64,000 nucleotides of DNA from Pseudomonas kermanshahensis (GTDB lineage Bacteria; Pseudomonadota; Gammaproteobacteria; Pseudomonadales; Pseudomonadaceae): assembly GCF_014269205.2 (NCBI RefSeq), contig NZ_JABWRY020000001.1:2790001-2854000 (forward strand), given 5' to 3'. Shown here piece after piece: positions 25,928-59,787 of this stretch. The number at the start of each line of letters is the position of its first letter. Position 1 is the first letter of the stretch. Position numbers and translations under genes: made by a program. The notes under the pieces were generated by a model that was given only the letters and a program-made list of their open reading frames with translations, was not told where the DNA came from and did not search any database.

Positions 25928-26790
25928 TTAAGGGGTAACCTTGCCGTGGTGCAGCGCCTGCCCGTCGTGCCACCAGGCCGCCAGGCTGAACACATCCGGC
26001 ACCTTGAGGATGCTGAAGTGGTCACCCGGCCCCTGCCACAGCGCAAGCGTGGGCATCAGTTGCTGCCAACCGGCCTGCATGGCGGCATGCTCGCGGGCAT
26101 TGCCCAAGGCATCCAGGCCCGGGTCATCCACCAGTACCAGGCCGACCGGCCCGTGGTAGCTCAACGTTGGCCGGTAGGCCGTGCGCAACGCCGTGGCGAA
26201 GGTCCGTACGGTGCCGTCCAGCGCCCCTGGCTGCGACCGCGCCGGCAGTAATTCGACCCGCACCATGGCCGCGTGCAACTGGCTCAACTGCTGGTCGTCG
26301 CTGGCCTCGGCAAAGGCGCGTGGGTCAATACCCAGGGTTTTTCCGGTGGACAGCTGCAACACCTCGATCAGCCGCTGCAAGGCTGCGCCCAGGGTGTAGG
26401 GCTGGCCACAGGTGCCGCCCTCACCCGGCGCTTCGCTGTCGATCAGTGTCAATGAACGCACCTGCCGGCCCTTGGCCTCGAACCGGGCAGCCATGGCATG
26501 TGCTACCCAGCCGCCAAACGAATGCCCGACCAGGTTCAGCGGCCCTTGCGGATAAAGCGCCTCGATGGCCTGCACATGGCAATCGGCAGCAGCCTCCACC
26601 GAAGTGTGCGGCACCGAGCAGCCGTCCAGCCCCCGCGCCTGAAGGCCGTAAAGCGGCCAGTCCGGCCCCAGGGCCTCGGCCAGGCCTATGAAGCTGGTGA
26701 CGCTGTCGCCAGCCCCCGGCACGCAAAACAACGGTGCATGCCCGTGCTGACCAGTCTGGATCGCCACCAAGGGCTGATAAGCCGCTGCCT
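25928..26790 (-). other. PsoC second thioesterase (TE2)
   Basis: An alpha/beta-hydrolase domain starting near PLVAIQTG, with oxyanion segment VPGAGDSV and nucleophile GHSFGG. The expected acid and histidine are plausible at VLVDDPG and GDHFSILK. In related synthetases one TE cyclises and the other helps or edits; which does which is not evident. Confidence 0.85.
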
Positions 26791-29700
26791 TGACGATGTT
26801 CGTGCTAGGCACACTGCCCAGTAGCTGGCCAAGCGCCTGACCGAGCGCGGCCACCTGGGGCGCCTGCATCATGCTGCGGTGGTCCCCCGGCACGCCCAGA
26901 AGGACCAGGGCCTGGGACGGCAGGGTCTCGCGCCAGCCCAGAGTCGACTGGCTGTCACTGCCCTGTTCGGCGCGCAGCAGGTGCACCGGCACGCTCAACG
27001 GTGAAGGGCGGTAATGCGCCAGCGCATGGCCGTGCGCCAGTTCACGGGTGAAGTAGTGCATCAGTTGCGCGTCGGTCATGCTCGCCCACAGCCCATAGAG
27101 CAACTGGTGCTCGCGGCAGCTGGCGACCAGCGTGGCAAAATCGGCCTGACCGGCCTCCAATTGCTGCAGGCGTACCAGCTTGTCGGCGCCTGCCGGGCCT
27201 TGCGTGCGCCAGAACGTGCTGCAGTTCAACAGCAACTGCCGTTCGAGTGCACGTGGTCCCTCCCAGCGCGCCTTGCCCTGGTCGGCCAGGCGCGGCACAT
27301 AGGTGTCGATCAAACCGAGGAATTCGACCTCCTCGTCCACACCCAGCAATTGGTTAGCCATTTCGAAGGCCACTATCCCGCCAAACGACCAGCCTGCCAG
27401 GCGATACGGCCCCTGTGGCTGCACGCTGCGCATTTGTTCGACCTGATAGCGGGCCAGGCACTCGAGCGTCTGTGGCTGCGGTTGAACGGCCGGGATGCCG
27501 GGCAGCCCATAGAGAGGGAAATCACCGGGTAGGTGCTGGCCCAGCACCGGGAAGTAGAAATCCAGGCCGGTGAATTCGTGAACCAGGAACAGCGGCGTCT
27601 GGCTACCCCCTGCACGCACCCGGATCACCCCGCGGTGCGCAGCGTCAGGGCTGCCGAGCCTGGCCGCCAGCAACGCTACGCTGGGGTGCTGGAACACATC
27701 GTTGATGGCCACCTTCAGGCCCGCCTTGGTCATCTTGTCGACCAGCCGGATTGCCGCCAGGGAGTGGCCGCCCAGCTCGAAGAAGTTGTCGTGCCGCCCT
27801 ATCCGCTCAACGCCCAACAGTTCGGACCAGATCGTTGCCAACCGGGTTTCGGTTTCACCTTCTGGCGCTTGGTACTCGCGGTTCTGCAGGGCCTCGGTAT
27901 CCGGTAACGGCAAAGCCTTGCGGTCGAGCTTGCCGTTGGGGCTCAGGGGCAGTGCCTGCAGGTGGACGAACAGCGCCGGCACCATGAAGGTCGGCAGGCG
28001 CCCGAGCAATGCCGAGCGCAGCGCCTCCACAGGGAACGACTCGCCCGTGTAGTAAGCGAGTAACTGCTGCTCATAAGCGATCACCACGGCCTCCTTGACC
28101 CCCTCTATCCGCGTCAGGCTGGCCTGGATTTCGCCCAGTTCGATGCGCAAGCCGTGGATTTTGACCTGGTCATCGTTACGGCCCAGGTATTCGATGTTGC
28201 CATCGGCCAGGTGACGCGCCAGGTCGCCGGTGCGGTACAGGCGTGCACCAGGGCGAGTGCTGAACGGGTCGTCGAGGAAGCGTTCGGCGGTCAGATCGGC
28301 GCGGTTCAGGTAGCCTCGGGCGACTTGCACGCCGCCGATGAACAGTTCGCCGGCCACGCCTTGCGGGACCGGCTGGCCTTGGCTGTCGAGTACGTACAGC
28401 GTGGTGTTGGCGATGGGTTTGCCGATGGGGGTGTTGTCCGGCGCCGTCACGCAATGCCAGGCGCTCACGTCCACCGCTGCTTCGGTCGGGCCGTACAGGT
28501 TGTGCAGTTCAACGGTTGGCAATTGCGCGTGGAAGCGTCGAACCAGGCTGCCCGGCAAGGCCTCGCCGCTGCACAGGACGCGTTTGAGGCCTTCGGCCGA
28601 GGCGTCCCCATGGGCCAGGAACACATCCAGCATCGAGGGCACGAAGTGCAAGGTCGTGACGTTTTCGCTACGGATCACCTGACGCAGGTATTCAGGATCG
28701 CGATGGCCACCAGGACGCGCCATGACCAGACGTGCGCCGGTTTGCAGCGGCCAGAGGAATTCCCATACCGACACGTCGAAGCTGAATGGAGTCTTCTGCA
28801 AGACCACGTCTTCAGCGCCGAGGTTATAGGCGTCTTGCATCCAAAGCAGTCGATTGACCACGCCGGCATGCTCGTTCATCACACCCTTCGGCAAGCCGGT
28901 GGAACCTGAGGTGTAGATCACGTAAGCAAGGTGACGCGGGGTCAAGTTGGTGACAACTGGGTTGCTGCACTGCTGGGCGTTCCAGGTCGGCTGATCGAGG
29001 TCGATAACCTGGGCCGAATCCGGAACGTGCCGCGTAGCGCTGTGCACCAGCACCGCCACTGGCGCGCTGTCGCTCAGCATATGTCGCACGCGCTCCGCTG
29101 GGTAGTCCGGGTCAACCGGCACATACGCGCCGCCGGCCTTGAGGATGGCCAGCAAACCAACCACCATCGACAACCCACGTTCAACGCAGATCGCTACCCG
29201 ATCATCGGGTTTAACACCCAGATCAATCAGGTGATGCGCTAATCGATTGGCCTGCTCATTCAGCTGGCGATAGCTCAGCGCCCCTTCTTCCGCTTTAACC
29301 GCGACCGCATCCGGCGTACGCAACACCTGCGCCTCGATCATCCCGTGCAGGGTCTGTTCAAGGTCATAATCCACCGCCGTGTCGTTAAAGCCCTGCAGCA
29401 ACCGCTTGCGCTCATCGGCATCCGGCAACCCGACATGGCCCGGAATGGCCCGATCGCTCTCCCCGAAGGCCCACAGCAGTTGTTCGAAATACCCCGCATA
29501 ACGCGCGATGGTCGAGCGTTCGAACAGGGCTGTGGCAAACACGATACCGCCGGCAAAACCTTCGGCGCGCTCACCCAGGCTCAGGCTCAGGTCGAACTTG
29601 GCAATGCACGCAGGCCCACTCACTGCGCTCACCGACAGGTCGGCCAATTGCAGCGCCTGGCGCTCCGGGCTGGCGTCCCAGTCCAGGGTGGCCTGGTACA

Positions 29701-32700
29701 GCGGCGTATGCGCAAGGCTTCGGCGCGGGCGCAGCAACTCGACCACCTGCTCGAACGGCAAGTCCTGATGCGCCTGCCCGCCCAGCACCACGGCCTTTAC
29801 CCGGGCCAGCAGCGTGGCCACATCCGGTGCCCCCGAGGTGTCCACGCGCAACGCCATGGCATTGACGAACATGCCGACCAGGCCATCCACTTCAGCCTGC
29901 CTGCGGTTGGCTACCGGCGAGCCGATCACCACTTCATCCTGGCCGGCAAGCCGGCTTAACAACACTGCCCAAGCCGCCATGAACAGCATGTAAGGCGTGA
30001 CGCCATGGCGCCGGCACACGGCTTTGAGCTCGGCACTCAGGCGCGGATCCAGGCTCAGCGCGACGCTGTCACCGGCATACTGCTGACGCTCTGGCCGTGG
30101 GTGATCCCAAGGCAAGCTGAGCAGCGCCGGTGCCCCGGCCAGCTGGCCAACCCAGTAATCCGCCTGTTGGCGCAGCGCATCGCCGCTCAGCCAGCGCCGC
30201 TGCCACAAGGCATAGTCGATGTACTGCACGGGCAAGGCCGGCAAGGGGTCGTCGCCACCGCAACTGAAGGCTTGGTACAACTCGCCAAGCTCGCGCACCA
30301 ACACCCCCAGCGACCAACCGTCGGCCACCAGGTGGTGCAAGGTCAGCAGTAGCAGGTGGTGGTCCTCGGCCAGCTGCAGCAGGCGCCCACGCACCGGCAG
30401 GTCGCGGCTAAGCACGAAGGGTTGGCTCGCCTCCTGGCGGATCAGCGCCGCAATGGCGGCTTCATCCAGGCCCTGGCAAAGGTCCCGGCCAAACAGGAAG
30501 CCTTCGCTACCGGTTGCCAGCACCACCTGCGGCTCGCCTTCCTGTTCGACAAAATGGCTGCGCAGGCTTTCATGGCGCTCGACCAGACGCCTTAACGCGC
30601 GCTCCAGCGCCCCAGAGTCCAAACGGCCCTCCAGGCGCAGGGCCAGGGGAATGTGATAGGCCGCGCTGGCCTCCTCCATCTGCGCCAGAAACCACAGCCG
30701 CTGCTGGGCGAACGAAAGCGGTAAAGCACCGTCACGCGGGCCCGGCTGGATAGCCGGCAAGGTGTCGCCGTCACGCGCAAGGCAGGCGGCCACCGCTGCC
30801 AGGCTGTCATCGGCAAACAGGTCGCCCAATGCCAGCTCCAGCCCCAGGCGTTGGCGAACTTGGGCCAGCATGCGCATCGCCAGCAGTGAATGGCCGCCCA
30901 ATTCGAAGAAGCGGTCGTGTCGCCCGACGCGTTCCAGGTGCAGCAGTTCGCCCCACAACGTGGCCAGCGCCTGCTCGCGCTCGCCTTCCGGTGCTTCGTA
31001 CGCTGTCACCGCCAGGTCCTGTGGTGCCGGCGCCGGCAAGGCCTGGCGATCAACCTTGCCATTGTTGTTCAGTGGCATCCGCGGCAATGCCACAAAAGCG
31101 GTAGGCACCATGTAATCCGGCAAGCGCCCACGCAAGAAGGCACGCAGGTCAGCGGCCTCCACTGGGGCCTCGTGCCGGGTAAACCAGGCCACCAGCCGCA
31201 GTGGGCCCTGCTCGTTCGGCACAGCCATCACCACGACTTCACCGACACCCGGTGCCAGTGCCAACTGTTGCTCGATTTCGCCCAGCTCGATCCGGTAACC
31301 GCGAATCTTGACCTGGTCGTCATTGCGCCCCAGGCACTCCAGTTGGCCGTCGGCCTGCCAGCGCACCAGGTCGCCGGTGCGGTACAGCCGAGCGCCCGGC
31401 TGCGGGCTGAACGGGTCATCGATAAACCGCTGCGCCGTCAGTTCTGGGCGGTTCAGGTAACCCAGCGCCACGCCGTCGCCGCCGATATACAGTTCACCGA
31501 CCACGCCTTGCGGCACGGGCTGTTGCCAGGCGTCCAGCACATACACCTGGGTATTGCCGATCGGCCGGCCAATCGGCACTTGGGCTGCGTCGGGCGCCAA
31601 TTCACGCACTTCGCAGGTCACTGCGAACGTGGTGGTTTCGGTGGGCCCGTAGCCATTGAGCAGGCGCAGCCCAGGTGCTTTGTGCAGCAGCGTGCGGAAG
31701 GCTGCAGGTTCGGCACGCTCACCGCCGCTGATCAGCACGCGCAGCGCGGCCAGGGCCTCGGGGATCAACTGCACGTACTGGTTGAACAACGCCGTGGTCA
31801 AGAACAGAACGGTGATGCCCTGCTCCGCCAGCGCCTTCGCGAAAAGCGCTGGGTCGACCAGCGTGCGGTGGTCGATCACCCGCACCTGCCCGCCATTGAG
31901 CAACGCGCCCCACACTTCCAGGGTGCTGGCATCGAACGCCGGGTTGGAAGCGAAAGCGATGCGGTCGCTGGCCAGCAACCCGGCATACCGCTCGTTCAGC
32001 ACCAACCGCGCAATACCCCGGTGCGGCACGCACACGCCCTTGGGTTTGCCTGTGGTGCCAGAGGTGTACATCACATAGGCCGCACTGCCAGCGTCCTGGG
32101 CCACCCCAGGGTTGTGGCCAGGCTGGTCATCGAGGACCAGTTGGTCCAGGTCGACCCGCCGCACCGCATACTCAACCGGTGTGCCAGCAAGCGTCAGCAA
32201 CGCGGTGGCCTGGCAATCCTCGACCATGAAGGCCTGGCGCTCGGTCGGGGCATGAATGTCGAGCGGTACATAGACCGCGCCACACTTGAGCACAGCCAGT
32301 TGCGCCACCAGCAGGTGCAACGAGCGCGGCAGCAGCACGGCCACATAGGCACCCGGTGCCACACCTGCGCCCATCAGGTAATGGGCCAGGCGGTTGGCGC
32401 GTTCGTTAAGTGCCCCGTAGCACAGCGCCTGGCCGCCCTGCACTGCCGCCACGGCCAGGGGATGGCGCGATACGCGCTGCTCAAACAGCTGCTGCACGGC
32501 CAGGTTACGGGGGTAATCGCGTTGCGTGGCATTGAAACTGTGCAGCAGGGTGTGGCGCTCGGCGTCGCCAAGCAACGGCACCTGTGCCAGCGGCTGTTGA
32601 TCATCGCCGATCATGGCCCAGAGCAAGGTCTCGAAGTAGCCGACATAGCGCCGCACGGTCGCTTCGTCGAACAGCGAGGTGGCGTAGTCCAGGGTGCCGG

Positions 32701-35700
32701 CCAGCGTGTCGCCGAACTCGCCGAGGTTCAGTGTCAGGTCGAACTTGGCGACTTGGCCAGCCTGGGCCACGGCTTCCAGGCGCAGGCCCGGCAGTTGCAA
32801 GGCGCCACCTTCGATCGCCTGCCAGTTGAGCGTGGCCTGGAACAAGGGGGTGTGGCCAAGGCTGCGCACTGGGCGGACGATTTCCACCACCTGTTCGAAT
32901 GGCAGGTCTTGGTGCGCCTGAGCCTCCAGCACGCGCGTACGGACCTGCTCCAGCAGGGTTTGCGCCGTTGGTGCGGCAGCCGTGTCGATGCGCACGGCCA
33001 GGGTATTGACGAACAAGCCCACCAGCGGCTCCAGCTCGGCACGGCCGCGGCCCGCCACAGGGCAACCGATGACGATTTCGCCCTGGCCGGACAGCCGCGT
33101 CAACACGGCGGCCCAGGCACTGAGCACGGCCATGTACAGGGTTACCCCGTGGCGCTGGGCCAGGCTGCGCAGGCCAGCCGCCAGGCGGGGCTGCAACTGC
33201 AGTGGCAGGCTTGCGCCGGCAAAGTCCTGGCGTTCGGGGCGTGGGCGATCACTGGGCAGCTTGAGCAGGCTGGGTGCACCGTCCAGGGCCTGGCGCCAGT
33301 AATCGGCCTGGCGCTGCAACTGGGCGCCGGCCAACCAGCGGCGCTGCCACACGGCATAGTCGCCGTACTGGATGTCCAGGGCCGGCAGCGGATTATCCTG
33401 GCCCTGGCAGCAGGCCGTATACAGCGCGCTTAGTTCGCGGGTCAGCACGCCCAGCGACCAGCCGTCGGCAACGATGTGGTGCACGGTCAGGGCCAGCACA
33501 TGGTGTTCTGCGCCTAGACGCAGCAAACGCGCTCGCAACAGCGGCCCGTGGGCCAGGTCGAAAGGCGCACTGGCCGCTTCATGCAAGCGGGCGGGCAGCG
33601 CATCGACGCTCAGGTCTTCACGCTGGAACCAATCGGCACCCGCGGTGGCGGCCAGCACCACCTCGGCACTGTCATCGCGTGGTACGAAGCGGCTGCGCAA
33701 GGTCTCGTGGCGCTCGATGATGCCCAGCAAGGCTGCTTCCAGCGCATCGGCATCCAGTGCCCCGCGCAGGCCCAGGGCCAGCGGCACATTGTAAGCCTGG
33801 TTACCGCCTTCCATTTGCGCCAGGAACCACAGCCGCTGTTGGGCGAACGACATCGGCAGCGGCGCATCGCGCGGCACTGGGCGTATCGCCGGCAGCTCAC
33901 TGCGCCCGGCGTGGGCCAGTACCTCGGCCACGGCGGCCAGCTCGGGGTTGGCGAACAGGTCGGCCAGGCTCAGTTCGACACCCAGGCGCAGGCGCACCTG
34001 GGAGACCATGCGCATCGCCAGCAGTGAATGCCCGCCCAAGCTGAAAAAATGGTCGCGACGGCCGACTCGCTCAACGTGCAGCAACTCGGCCCATAGCGTT
34101 GCCAGCGCCTGCTCCAACGCCCCTTCGGGGGCCTCGTAGCCCTGCTCGAACAGCGCCGAGCGCTCCGGGCGTGGCAAAGCGCGGCGGTCGAGTTTGCCGT
34201 TGGCCGTCAGCGGCAACGCCGGCAGCTCGACATAGGCCATCGGCACCATGTATTCCGGCAGGTGCGCCTGCAATTGGCTGCGTAGGCCTTCTGGGGTGAG
34301 CGGTTCGACGCCTGCCTGGGCGGTGAAGTAGGCCACCAGGCGCGGTTGGCCGGGCTGGTCCTCACGGGCCAGTACCACGGCTTCATCGATGCCAGCCAGG
34401 GCGTTCAGCCGGCTTTCGATCTCGCCCAGTTCGATGCGCACGCCGCGGATCTTCACTTGGTCGTCGTTGCGCCCCAGGTAGTCCAGGGTGCCGTCCGCCA
34501 GCCAGCGCACCAGGTCGCCTGTGCGGTACATGCGCCCACGGGCGACGAAGGGGTCGTCGAGGAAGCGCTCGGCGGTGAGCGCCGGGCGGTTCAGGTAGCC
34601 TCGGGCAACCCCGGCGCCACCAATGTACAGCTCACCTGGCACACCCAGCGCAACAGGCTGCAGGTGTGGGTCGAGTACGTACAGACGGGCGTTATCGACC
34701 GGCCGACCGATGTGCAGCGCCCCGCCCGCTTCCACCACGCCGGAGCTGGCCACCACCGTGGTTTCGGTCGGGCCGTAGTTGTTGACCACGGCAAAGCGCT
34801 GGGTGCGGTTGAACTGGCGCAGGCGGTCACCGCCGATCAACAGGGTGCGCAGGGTCGGGTGTTCGAGCTGATGGTTGAAGGCATACTCGGCCACCGGCGT
34901 CGGCAAGAAGCTCACGTCCAGGGGCTGCGCCTGCCACCAGGCAAGCATGGCATCCAGGTCGTCGTTGCCCTCCGACGCCGGCGCCAGGTGCAACGTGGCC
35001 CCGGCGCACAACGCCGGCCAGACTTCCCAGGCCATGGCGTCGAAACCAAAACCGGCCAGGCTCGAAGTGTGCCGGCCATGGCACAGGTCGAAGGCGCGGC
35101 AGTGCCAGTCGACCAGGTTGTTGACGGTCTGGTGCTCGACCATCACGCCCTTGGGCTGCCCGGTGGAACCAGAGGTGTAGATCACATAGGCCAGGTGGCA
35201 CGCGCTCAGCCCCGGCACAACCGGGTCGCTCTCGCATACAGGCCAGTGCGGCTGATCGAGCAGCACCACCGGCACCGCGACAGCCCCCAGGCGCTCACGC
35301 AGCGCCTGCTGCGTCAGCACCGCTACCGGGCCGCTGTCGTTCAGCAAGTAGTGCACGCGCTCATCCGGGTGGGCGGGGTCTACCGGCACGTAACCGGCCC
35401 CAGACTTGAGTACCGCCAACAAGCCGACCAGCGTCTGAAGGCTGCGCCGCGCCACCACGGCGACGCGGTCGTCAGGCCGCACGCCCAGGTTGATCAGGTG
35501 CTGCGCCAGGGCATTGGCCTGGCGGTTGAGCTCGGCGTAACTCAAGCGCGCGCCGTCACAGGTGGCGGCGACGGCGTCAGGGTGCAACTCGGCGCGGTGT
35601 GCAATGCGCTGGTGCAGGGTCAGTTGCCGCTCATAGGGGGCCGGATAATGGTTGAACGCTTCCAGCAGTTCCTCGCGCTCGCTGTCGGGGAGCATGGCCA

Positions 35701-37248
35701 ACGCCAGGACCGACGACTGCGGTGCCTGCACCAGGCTTTCGAGGGTCTGCTGCAAGTAAGCACAGACGCGCTGCGCCGGCACTTCGGCGCTGGCCAGCAA
35801 GGTCAGGCGAAATGCTTCGCCCAAGTCGTCGACGCTGAGCGTCAAGGGGTAGTTGGTGGCCTCGGCAGACTCGACGATGTCGATGCCGGCCAGGGCTGCA
35901 CGGCGTGGCTGGGTGCTGTCCACTGCGCTGTGGCGGTAGTTGAGCAAGGCATTGAACAGCGGCGCCGGCGCCGCCACACCGCTGCACCGCTGGGCCAGGG
36001 CCAGTGGCGCGTGTTCATGGCGCATCAATGCGCTCAGCCGTTGGTGGGTGGCGCGGATCGCCGTCGGCAAGTCAGCGCTGTCCAGGTCAACGCGTACCGG
36101 CAGGGTGTTGATGAAAATCCCCAGCGCCCGGTCGGTGGCTTCGGCGCCCTGCAAGCGCCCCATCAGCACTGTGCCGAACACCACCTGCTCGCGCCCCGTC
36201 AGCCCGCCCAGCACGCGGCCCCAGGCCAGGTGGAAGAGGCTGGCGACGCTCACGCCCAGGCTACGCGCCTGGCCGCGTAGCTGCTGGCACAGCGCTAGTG
36301 GCAGGTCGAGCGCGTGCTCGTTGTGCACCTCACCCACGCCTTGCACATCCTGGATGCCGTAGGCCAGGGTCGACGCGTCGATCCCCCCCAGCATGTCGCG
36401 GAAAAACGCCTCGTGTTCGGCCTCGCTGATACCCAGCACGGCTTGTGCCACATAATTGCGAAACGGCACCGGGGTGCCCAGCCGATCACCCTCGCCGGCC
36501 AGAAACGCGATCAGTTCGTGACGCACCACCTCCAAGGCACTGTGGTCCATGGCGATATGGTGGAACTGCAGGGTGGCGGTCAGTGCGCCATCGGCCTGCT
36601 CGGCCTCGCGCAGCAGGCGGATTAGCGGTGCCTGGGTCAGGTCGAGCCTGCCGCGCGTGGGGTCGTTATCGGGTAACGTCGCCACCTGCAGGTCAGCGTG
36701 GCGCCAGACCACCTGCACCGGCGTTTCGAGCCCTTCCCAGTGCACCGAGGTGCGCAGGATGTCATGGCGGGCAATCACGCCACGGAGCGCATCGGCAAAC
36801 GCCTGCAAGCGGGCCTCGCTGGCAAACACGAAACGCGCCTGCATCACGTACGGGTCGCTGTCGGTGGCACTGGCGTGGTGGAACAGCATGCCCTGCTGCA
36901 GCGGTGCCAGTGGGTAGATGTCTTGCACGTTAGCCGCGCCGCCGGGGATGCAGGCGACGATGCGGTCAAGGGTGCCCTGGTCGAGGTCGATCAGGTTGAG
37001 GTGCTGCGGCGTAATGCGCGTGCAGCCCGGCTCGATGAGGTTGGACGGCACGTGTACCGCGCCCTGTTTCACGGCCACGTACTCGCCGCGCTCGATCATC
37101 GCCACCAGCGTTGGCTTGTGTTCACGCAGTTGCGCCACCAACGCGGGGTCGGTCAGGGCCTGGCGGTTGCCCTGGACGGCCAGTTGCCCGTCCTTCAACG
37201 CCAGTTGCACGTTTTTGGCCGTCAGTGTTGCCAGTAGTTGGTTGATGC

Positions 37249-37252
<4 letters not shown>
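25928..37252 (-). CDS. psoC: putisolvin-type synthetase PsoC: three NRPS modules and tandem thioesterases
   Basis: A 3774-residue cytoplasmic NRPS. Domain order is C(dual)-A-T, C(LCL)-A-T, C(LCL)-A-T, TE, TE, adding residues 10-12 of the lipopeptide. Pocket residues read by alignment to GrsA give Leu, Val/Ile and Ser. T-domain motifs LGGHSL lie near residues 1073, 2120 and 3162. The two thioesterase serines are in GWSFGG (about 3290) and GHSFGG (about 3580); tandem TEs are usual for Pseudomonas lipopeptides and close the lactone. Translation starts at GTG, which overlaps the psoB stop (GTGA), with GGAG eight bases upstream, so it is coupled to psoB. Naming rests on module number and predicted residues matching putisolvin; a close relative with the same layout cannot be excluded. 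Confidence 0.92.
26810..27640 (-). other. PsoC first thioesterase (TE1)
   Basis: An alpha/beta-hydrolase domain directly after the last carrier domain, with LFLVHEFTG, nucleophile GWSFGG and histidine in GDHRSMM. By position it should receive the 12-residue chain and form the ester between the C-terminal carboxyl and a side-chain hydroxyl, Ser9 in putisolvin. Confidence 0.85.
27650..30771 (-). other. PsoC module 3 (residue 12), Ser
   Basis: LCL-type condensation domain (LPLSFAQQRLWFL), adenylation domain and carrier. The pocket reads D-V-W-H-L-S-L-V-D(-K), a standard Ser code. The adenylation DNA is a close copy of those of the other two Ser modules. Confidence 0.88.
27900..29396 (-). repeat. 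third copy of the Ser adenylation block (psoC module 3)
   Basis: High identity by eye to 37.4-39.0 kb and 46.9-48.5 kb through the whole adenylation domain. It is more diverged than those two are from each other (for example Q-C in place of P-S after NAQ, and a different phosphopantetheine-domain region). Confidence 0.75.
30772..33904 (-). other. PsoC module 2 (residue 11), Val/Ile
   Basis: LCL-type condensation domain (LPMSFAQQRLWFL), adenylation domain and carrier. The pocket reads D-A-L-F-I-G-G-T-F(-K), near the Val code but with Phe where the Val7 module has Trp. This is the position that varies between putisolvin I (Val) and II (Leu/Ile). Confidence 0.82.
33905..37252 (-). other. PsoC module 1 (residue 10), Leu
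   Basis: An N-terminal linker of about 60 residues is followed by a dual condensation/epimerisation-type domain (DIYPLAPLQQGMLFHH, HHIAMDH), adenylation domain and carrier. The pocket reads D-A-W-F-L-G-N-V-V(-K), the usual Pseudomonas Leu code. Confidence 0.88.
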
Positions 37253-59580
<22,328 letters not shown>

Positions 59581-59680
59581 CGGTAAGCATCCTGCTTTGC
59601 CTGGAATGGGAATCGTGGACACGCTAAAGGATCGTGACCGGTCGGTCTGACATGGGAAGCGGGGACAATTTCGGAAAGCG

Positions 59681-59779
59681 ATCGCCGGCAAGACGGCTCC
59701 CACAGGTATCTGCGCAGGCTTAGACCTTGTGAGCACCCTGTAGGAGCTGGCTTGCCGGCGATGGGCCGCAACGCGGCCC
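59681..59779. repeat. REP pair and extra hairpin between psoA and psoB
   Basis: Facing REP arms at 59681-59705 (ATCGCCGGCAAGACGGCTCC type) and 59738-59762, followed at 59763-59779 by GGGCCGC-AAC-GCGGCCC. The small hairpin starts nine bases after the psoA stop. No T-run follows, so it should weaken rather than fully stop read-through. The psoB Shine-Dalgarno lies about 90 bases further on. Confidence 0.8.
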
Positions 59780-59787
59780 CGGCAATC

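Noticed and set aside
59581..59736. 52-codon N-terminal extension of PsoB
   Set aside because: It runs through REP DNA, has no Shine-Dalgarno and no similarity to NRPS termini. The ATG at 59580 has a good ribosome-binding site.
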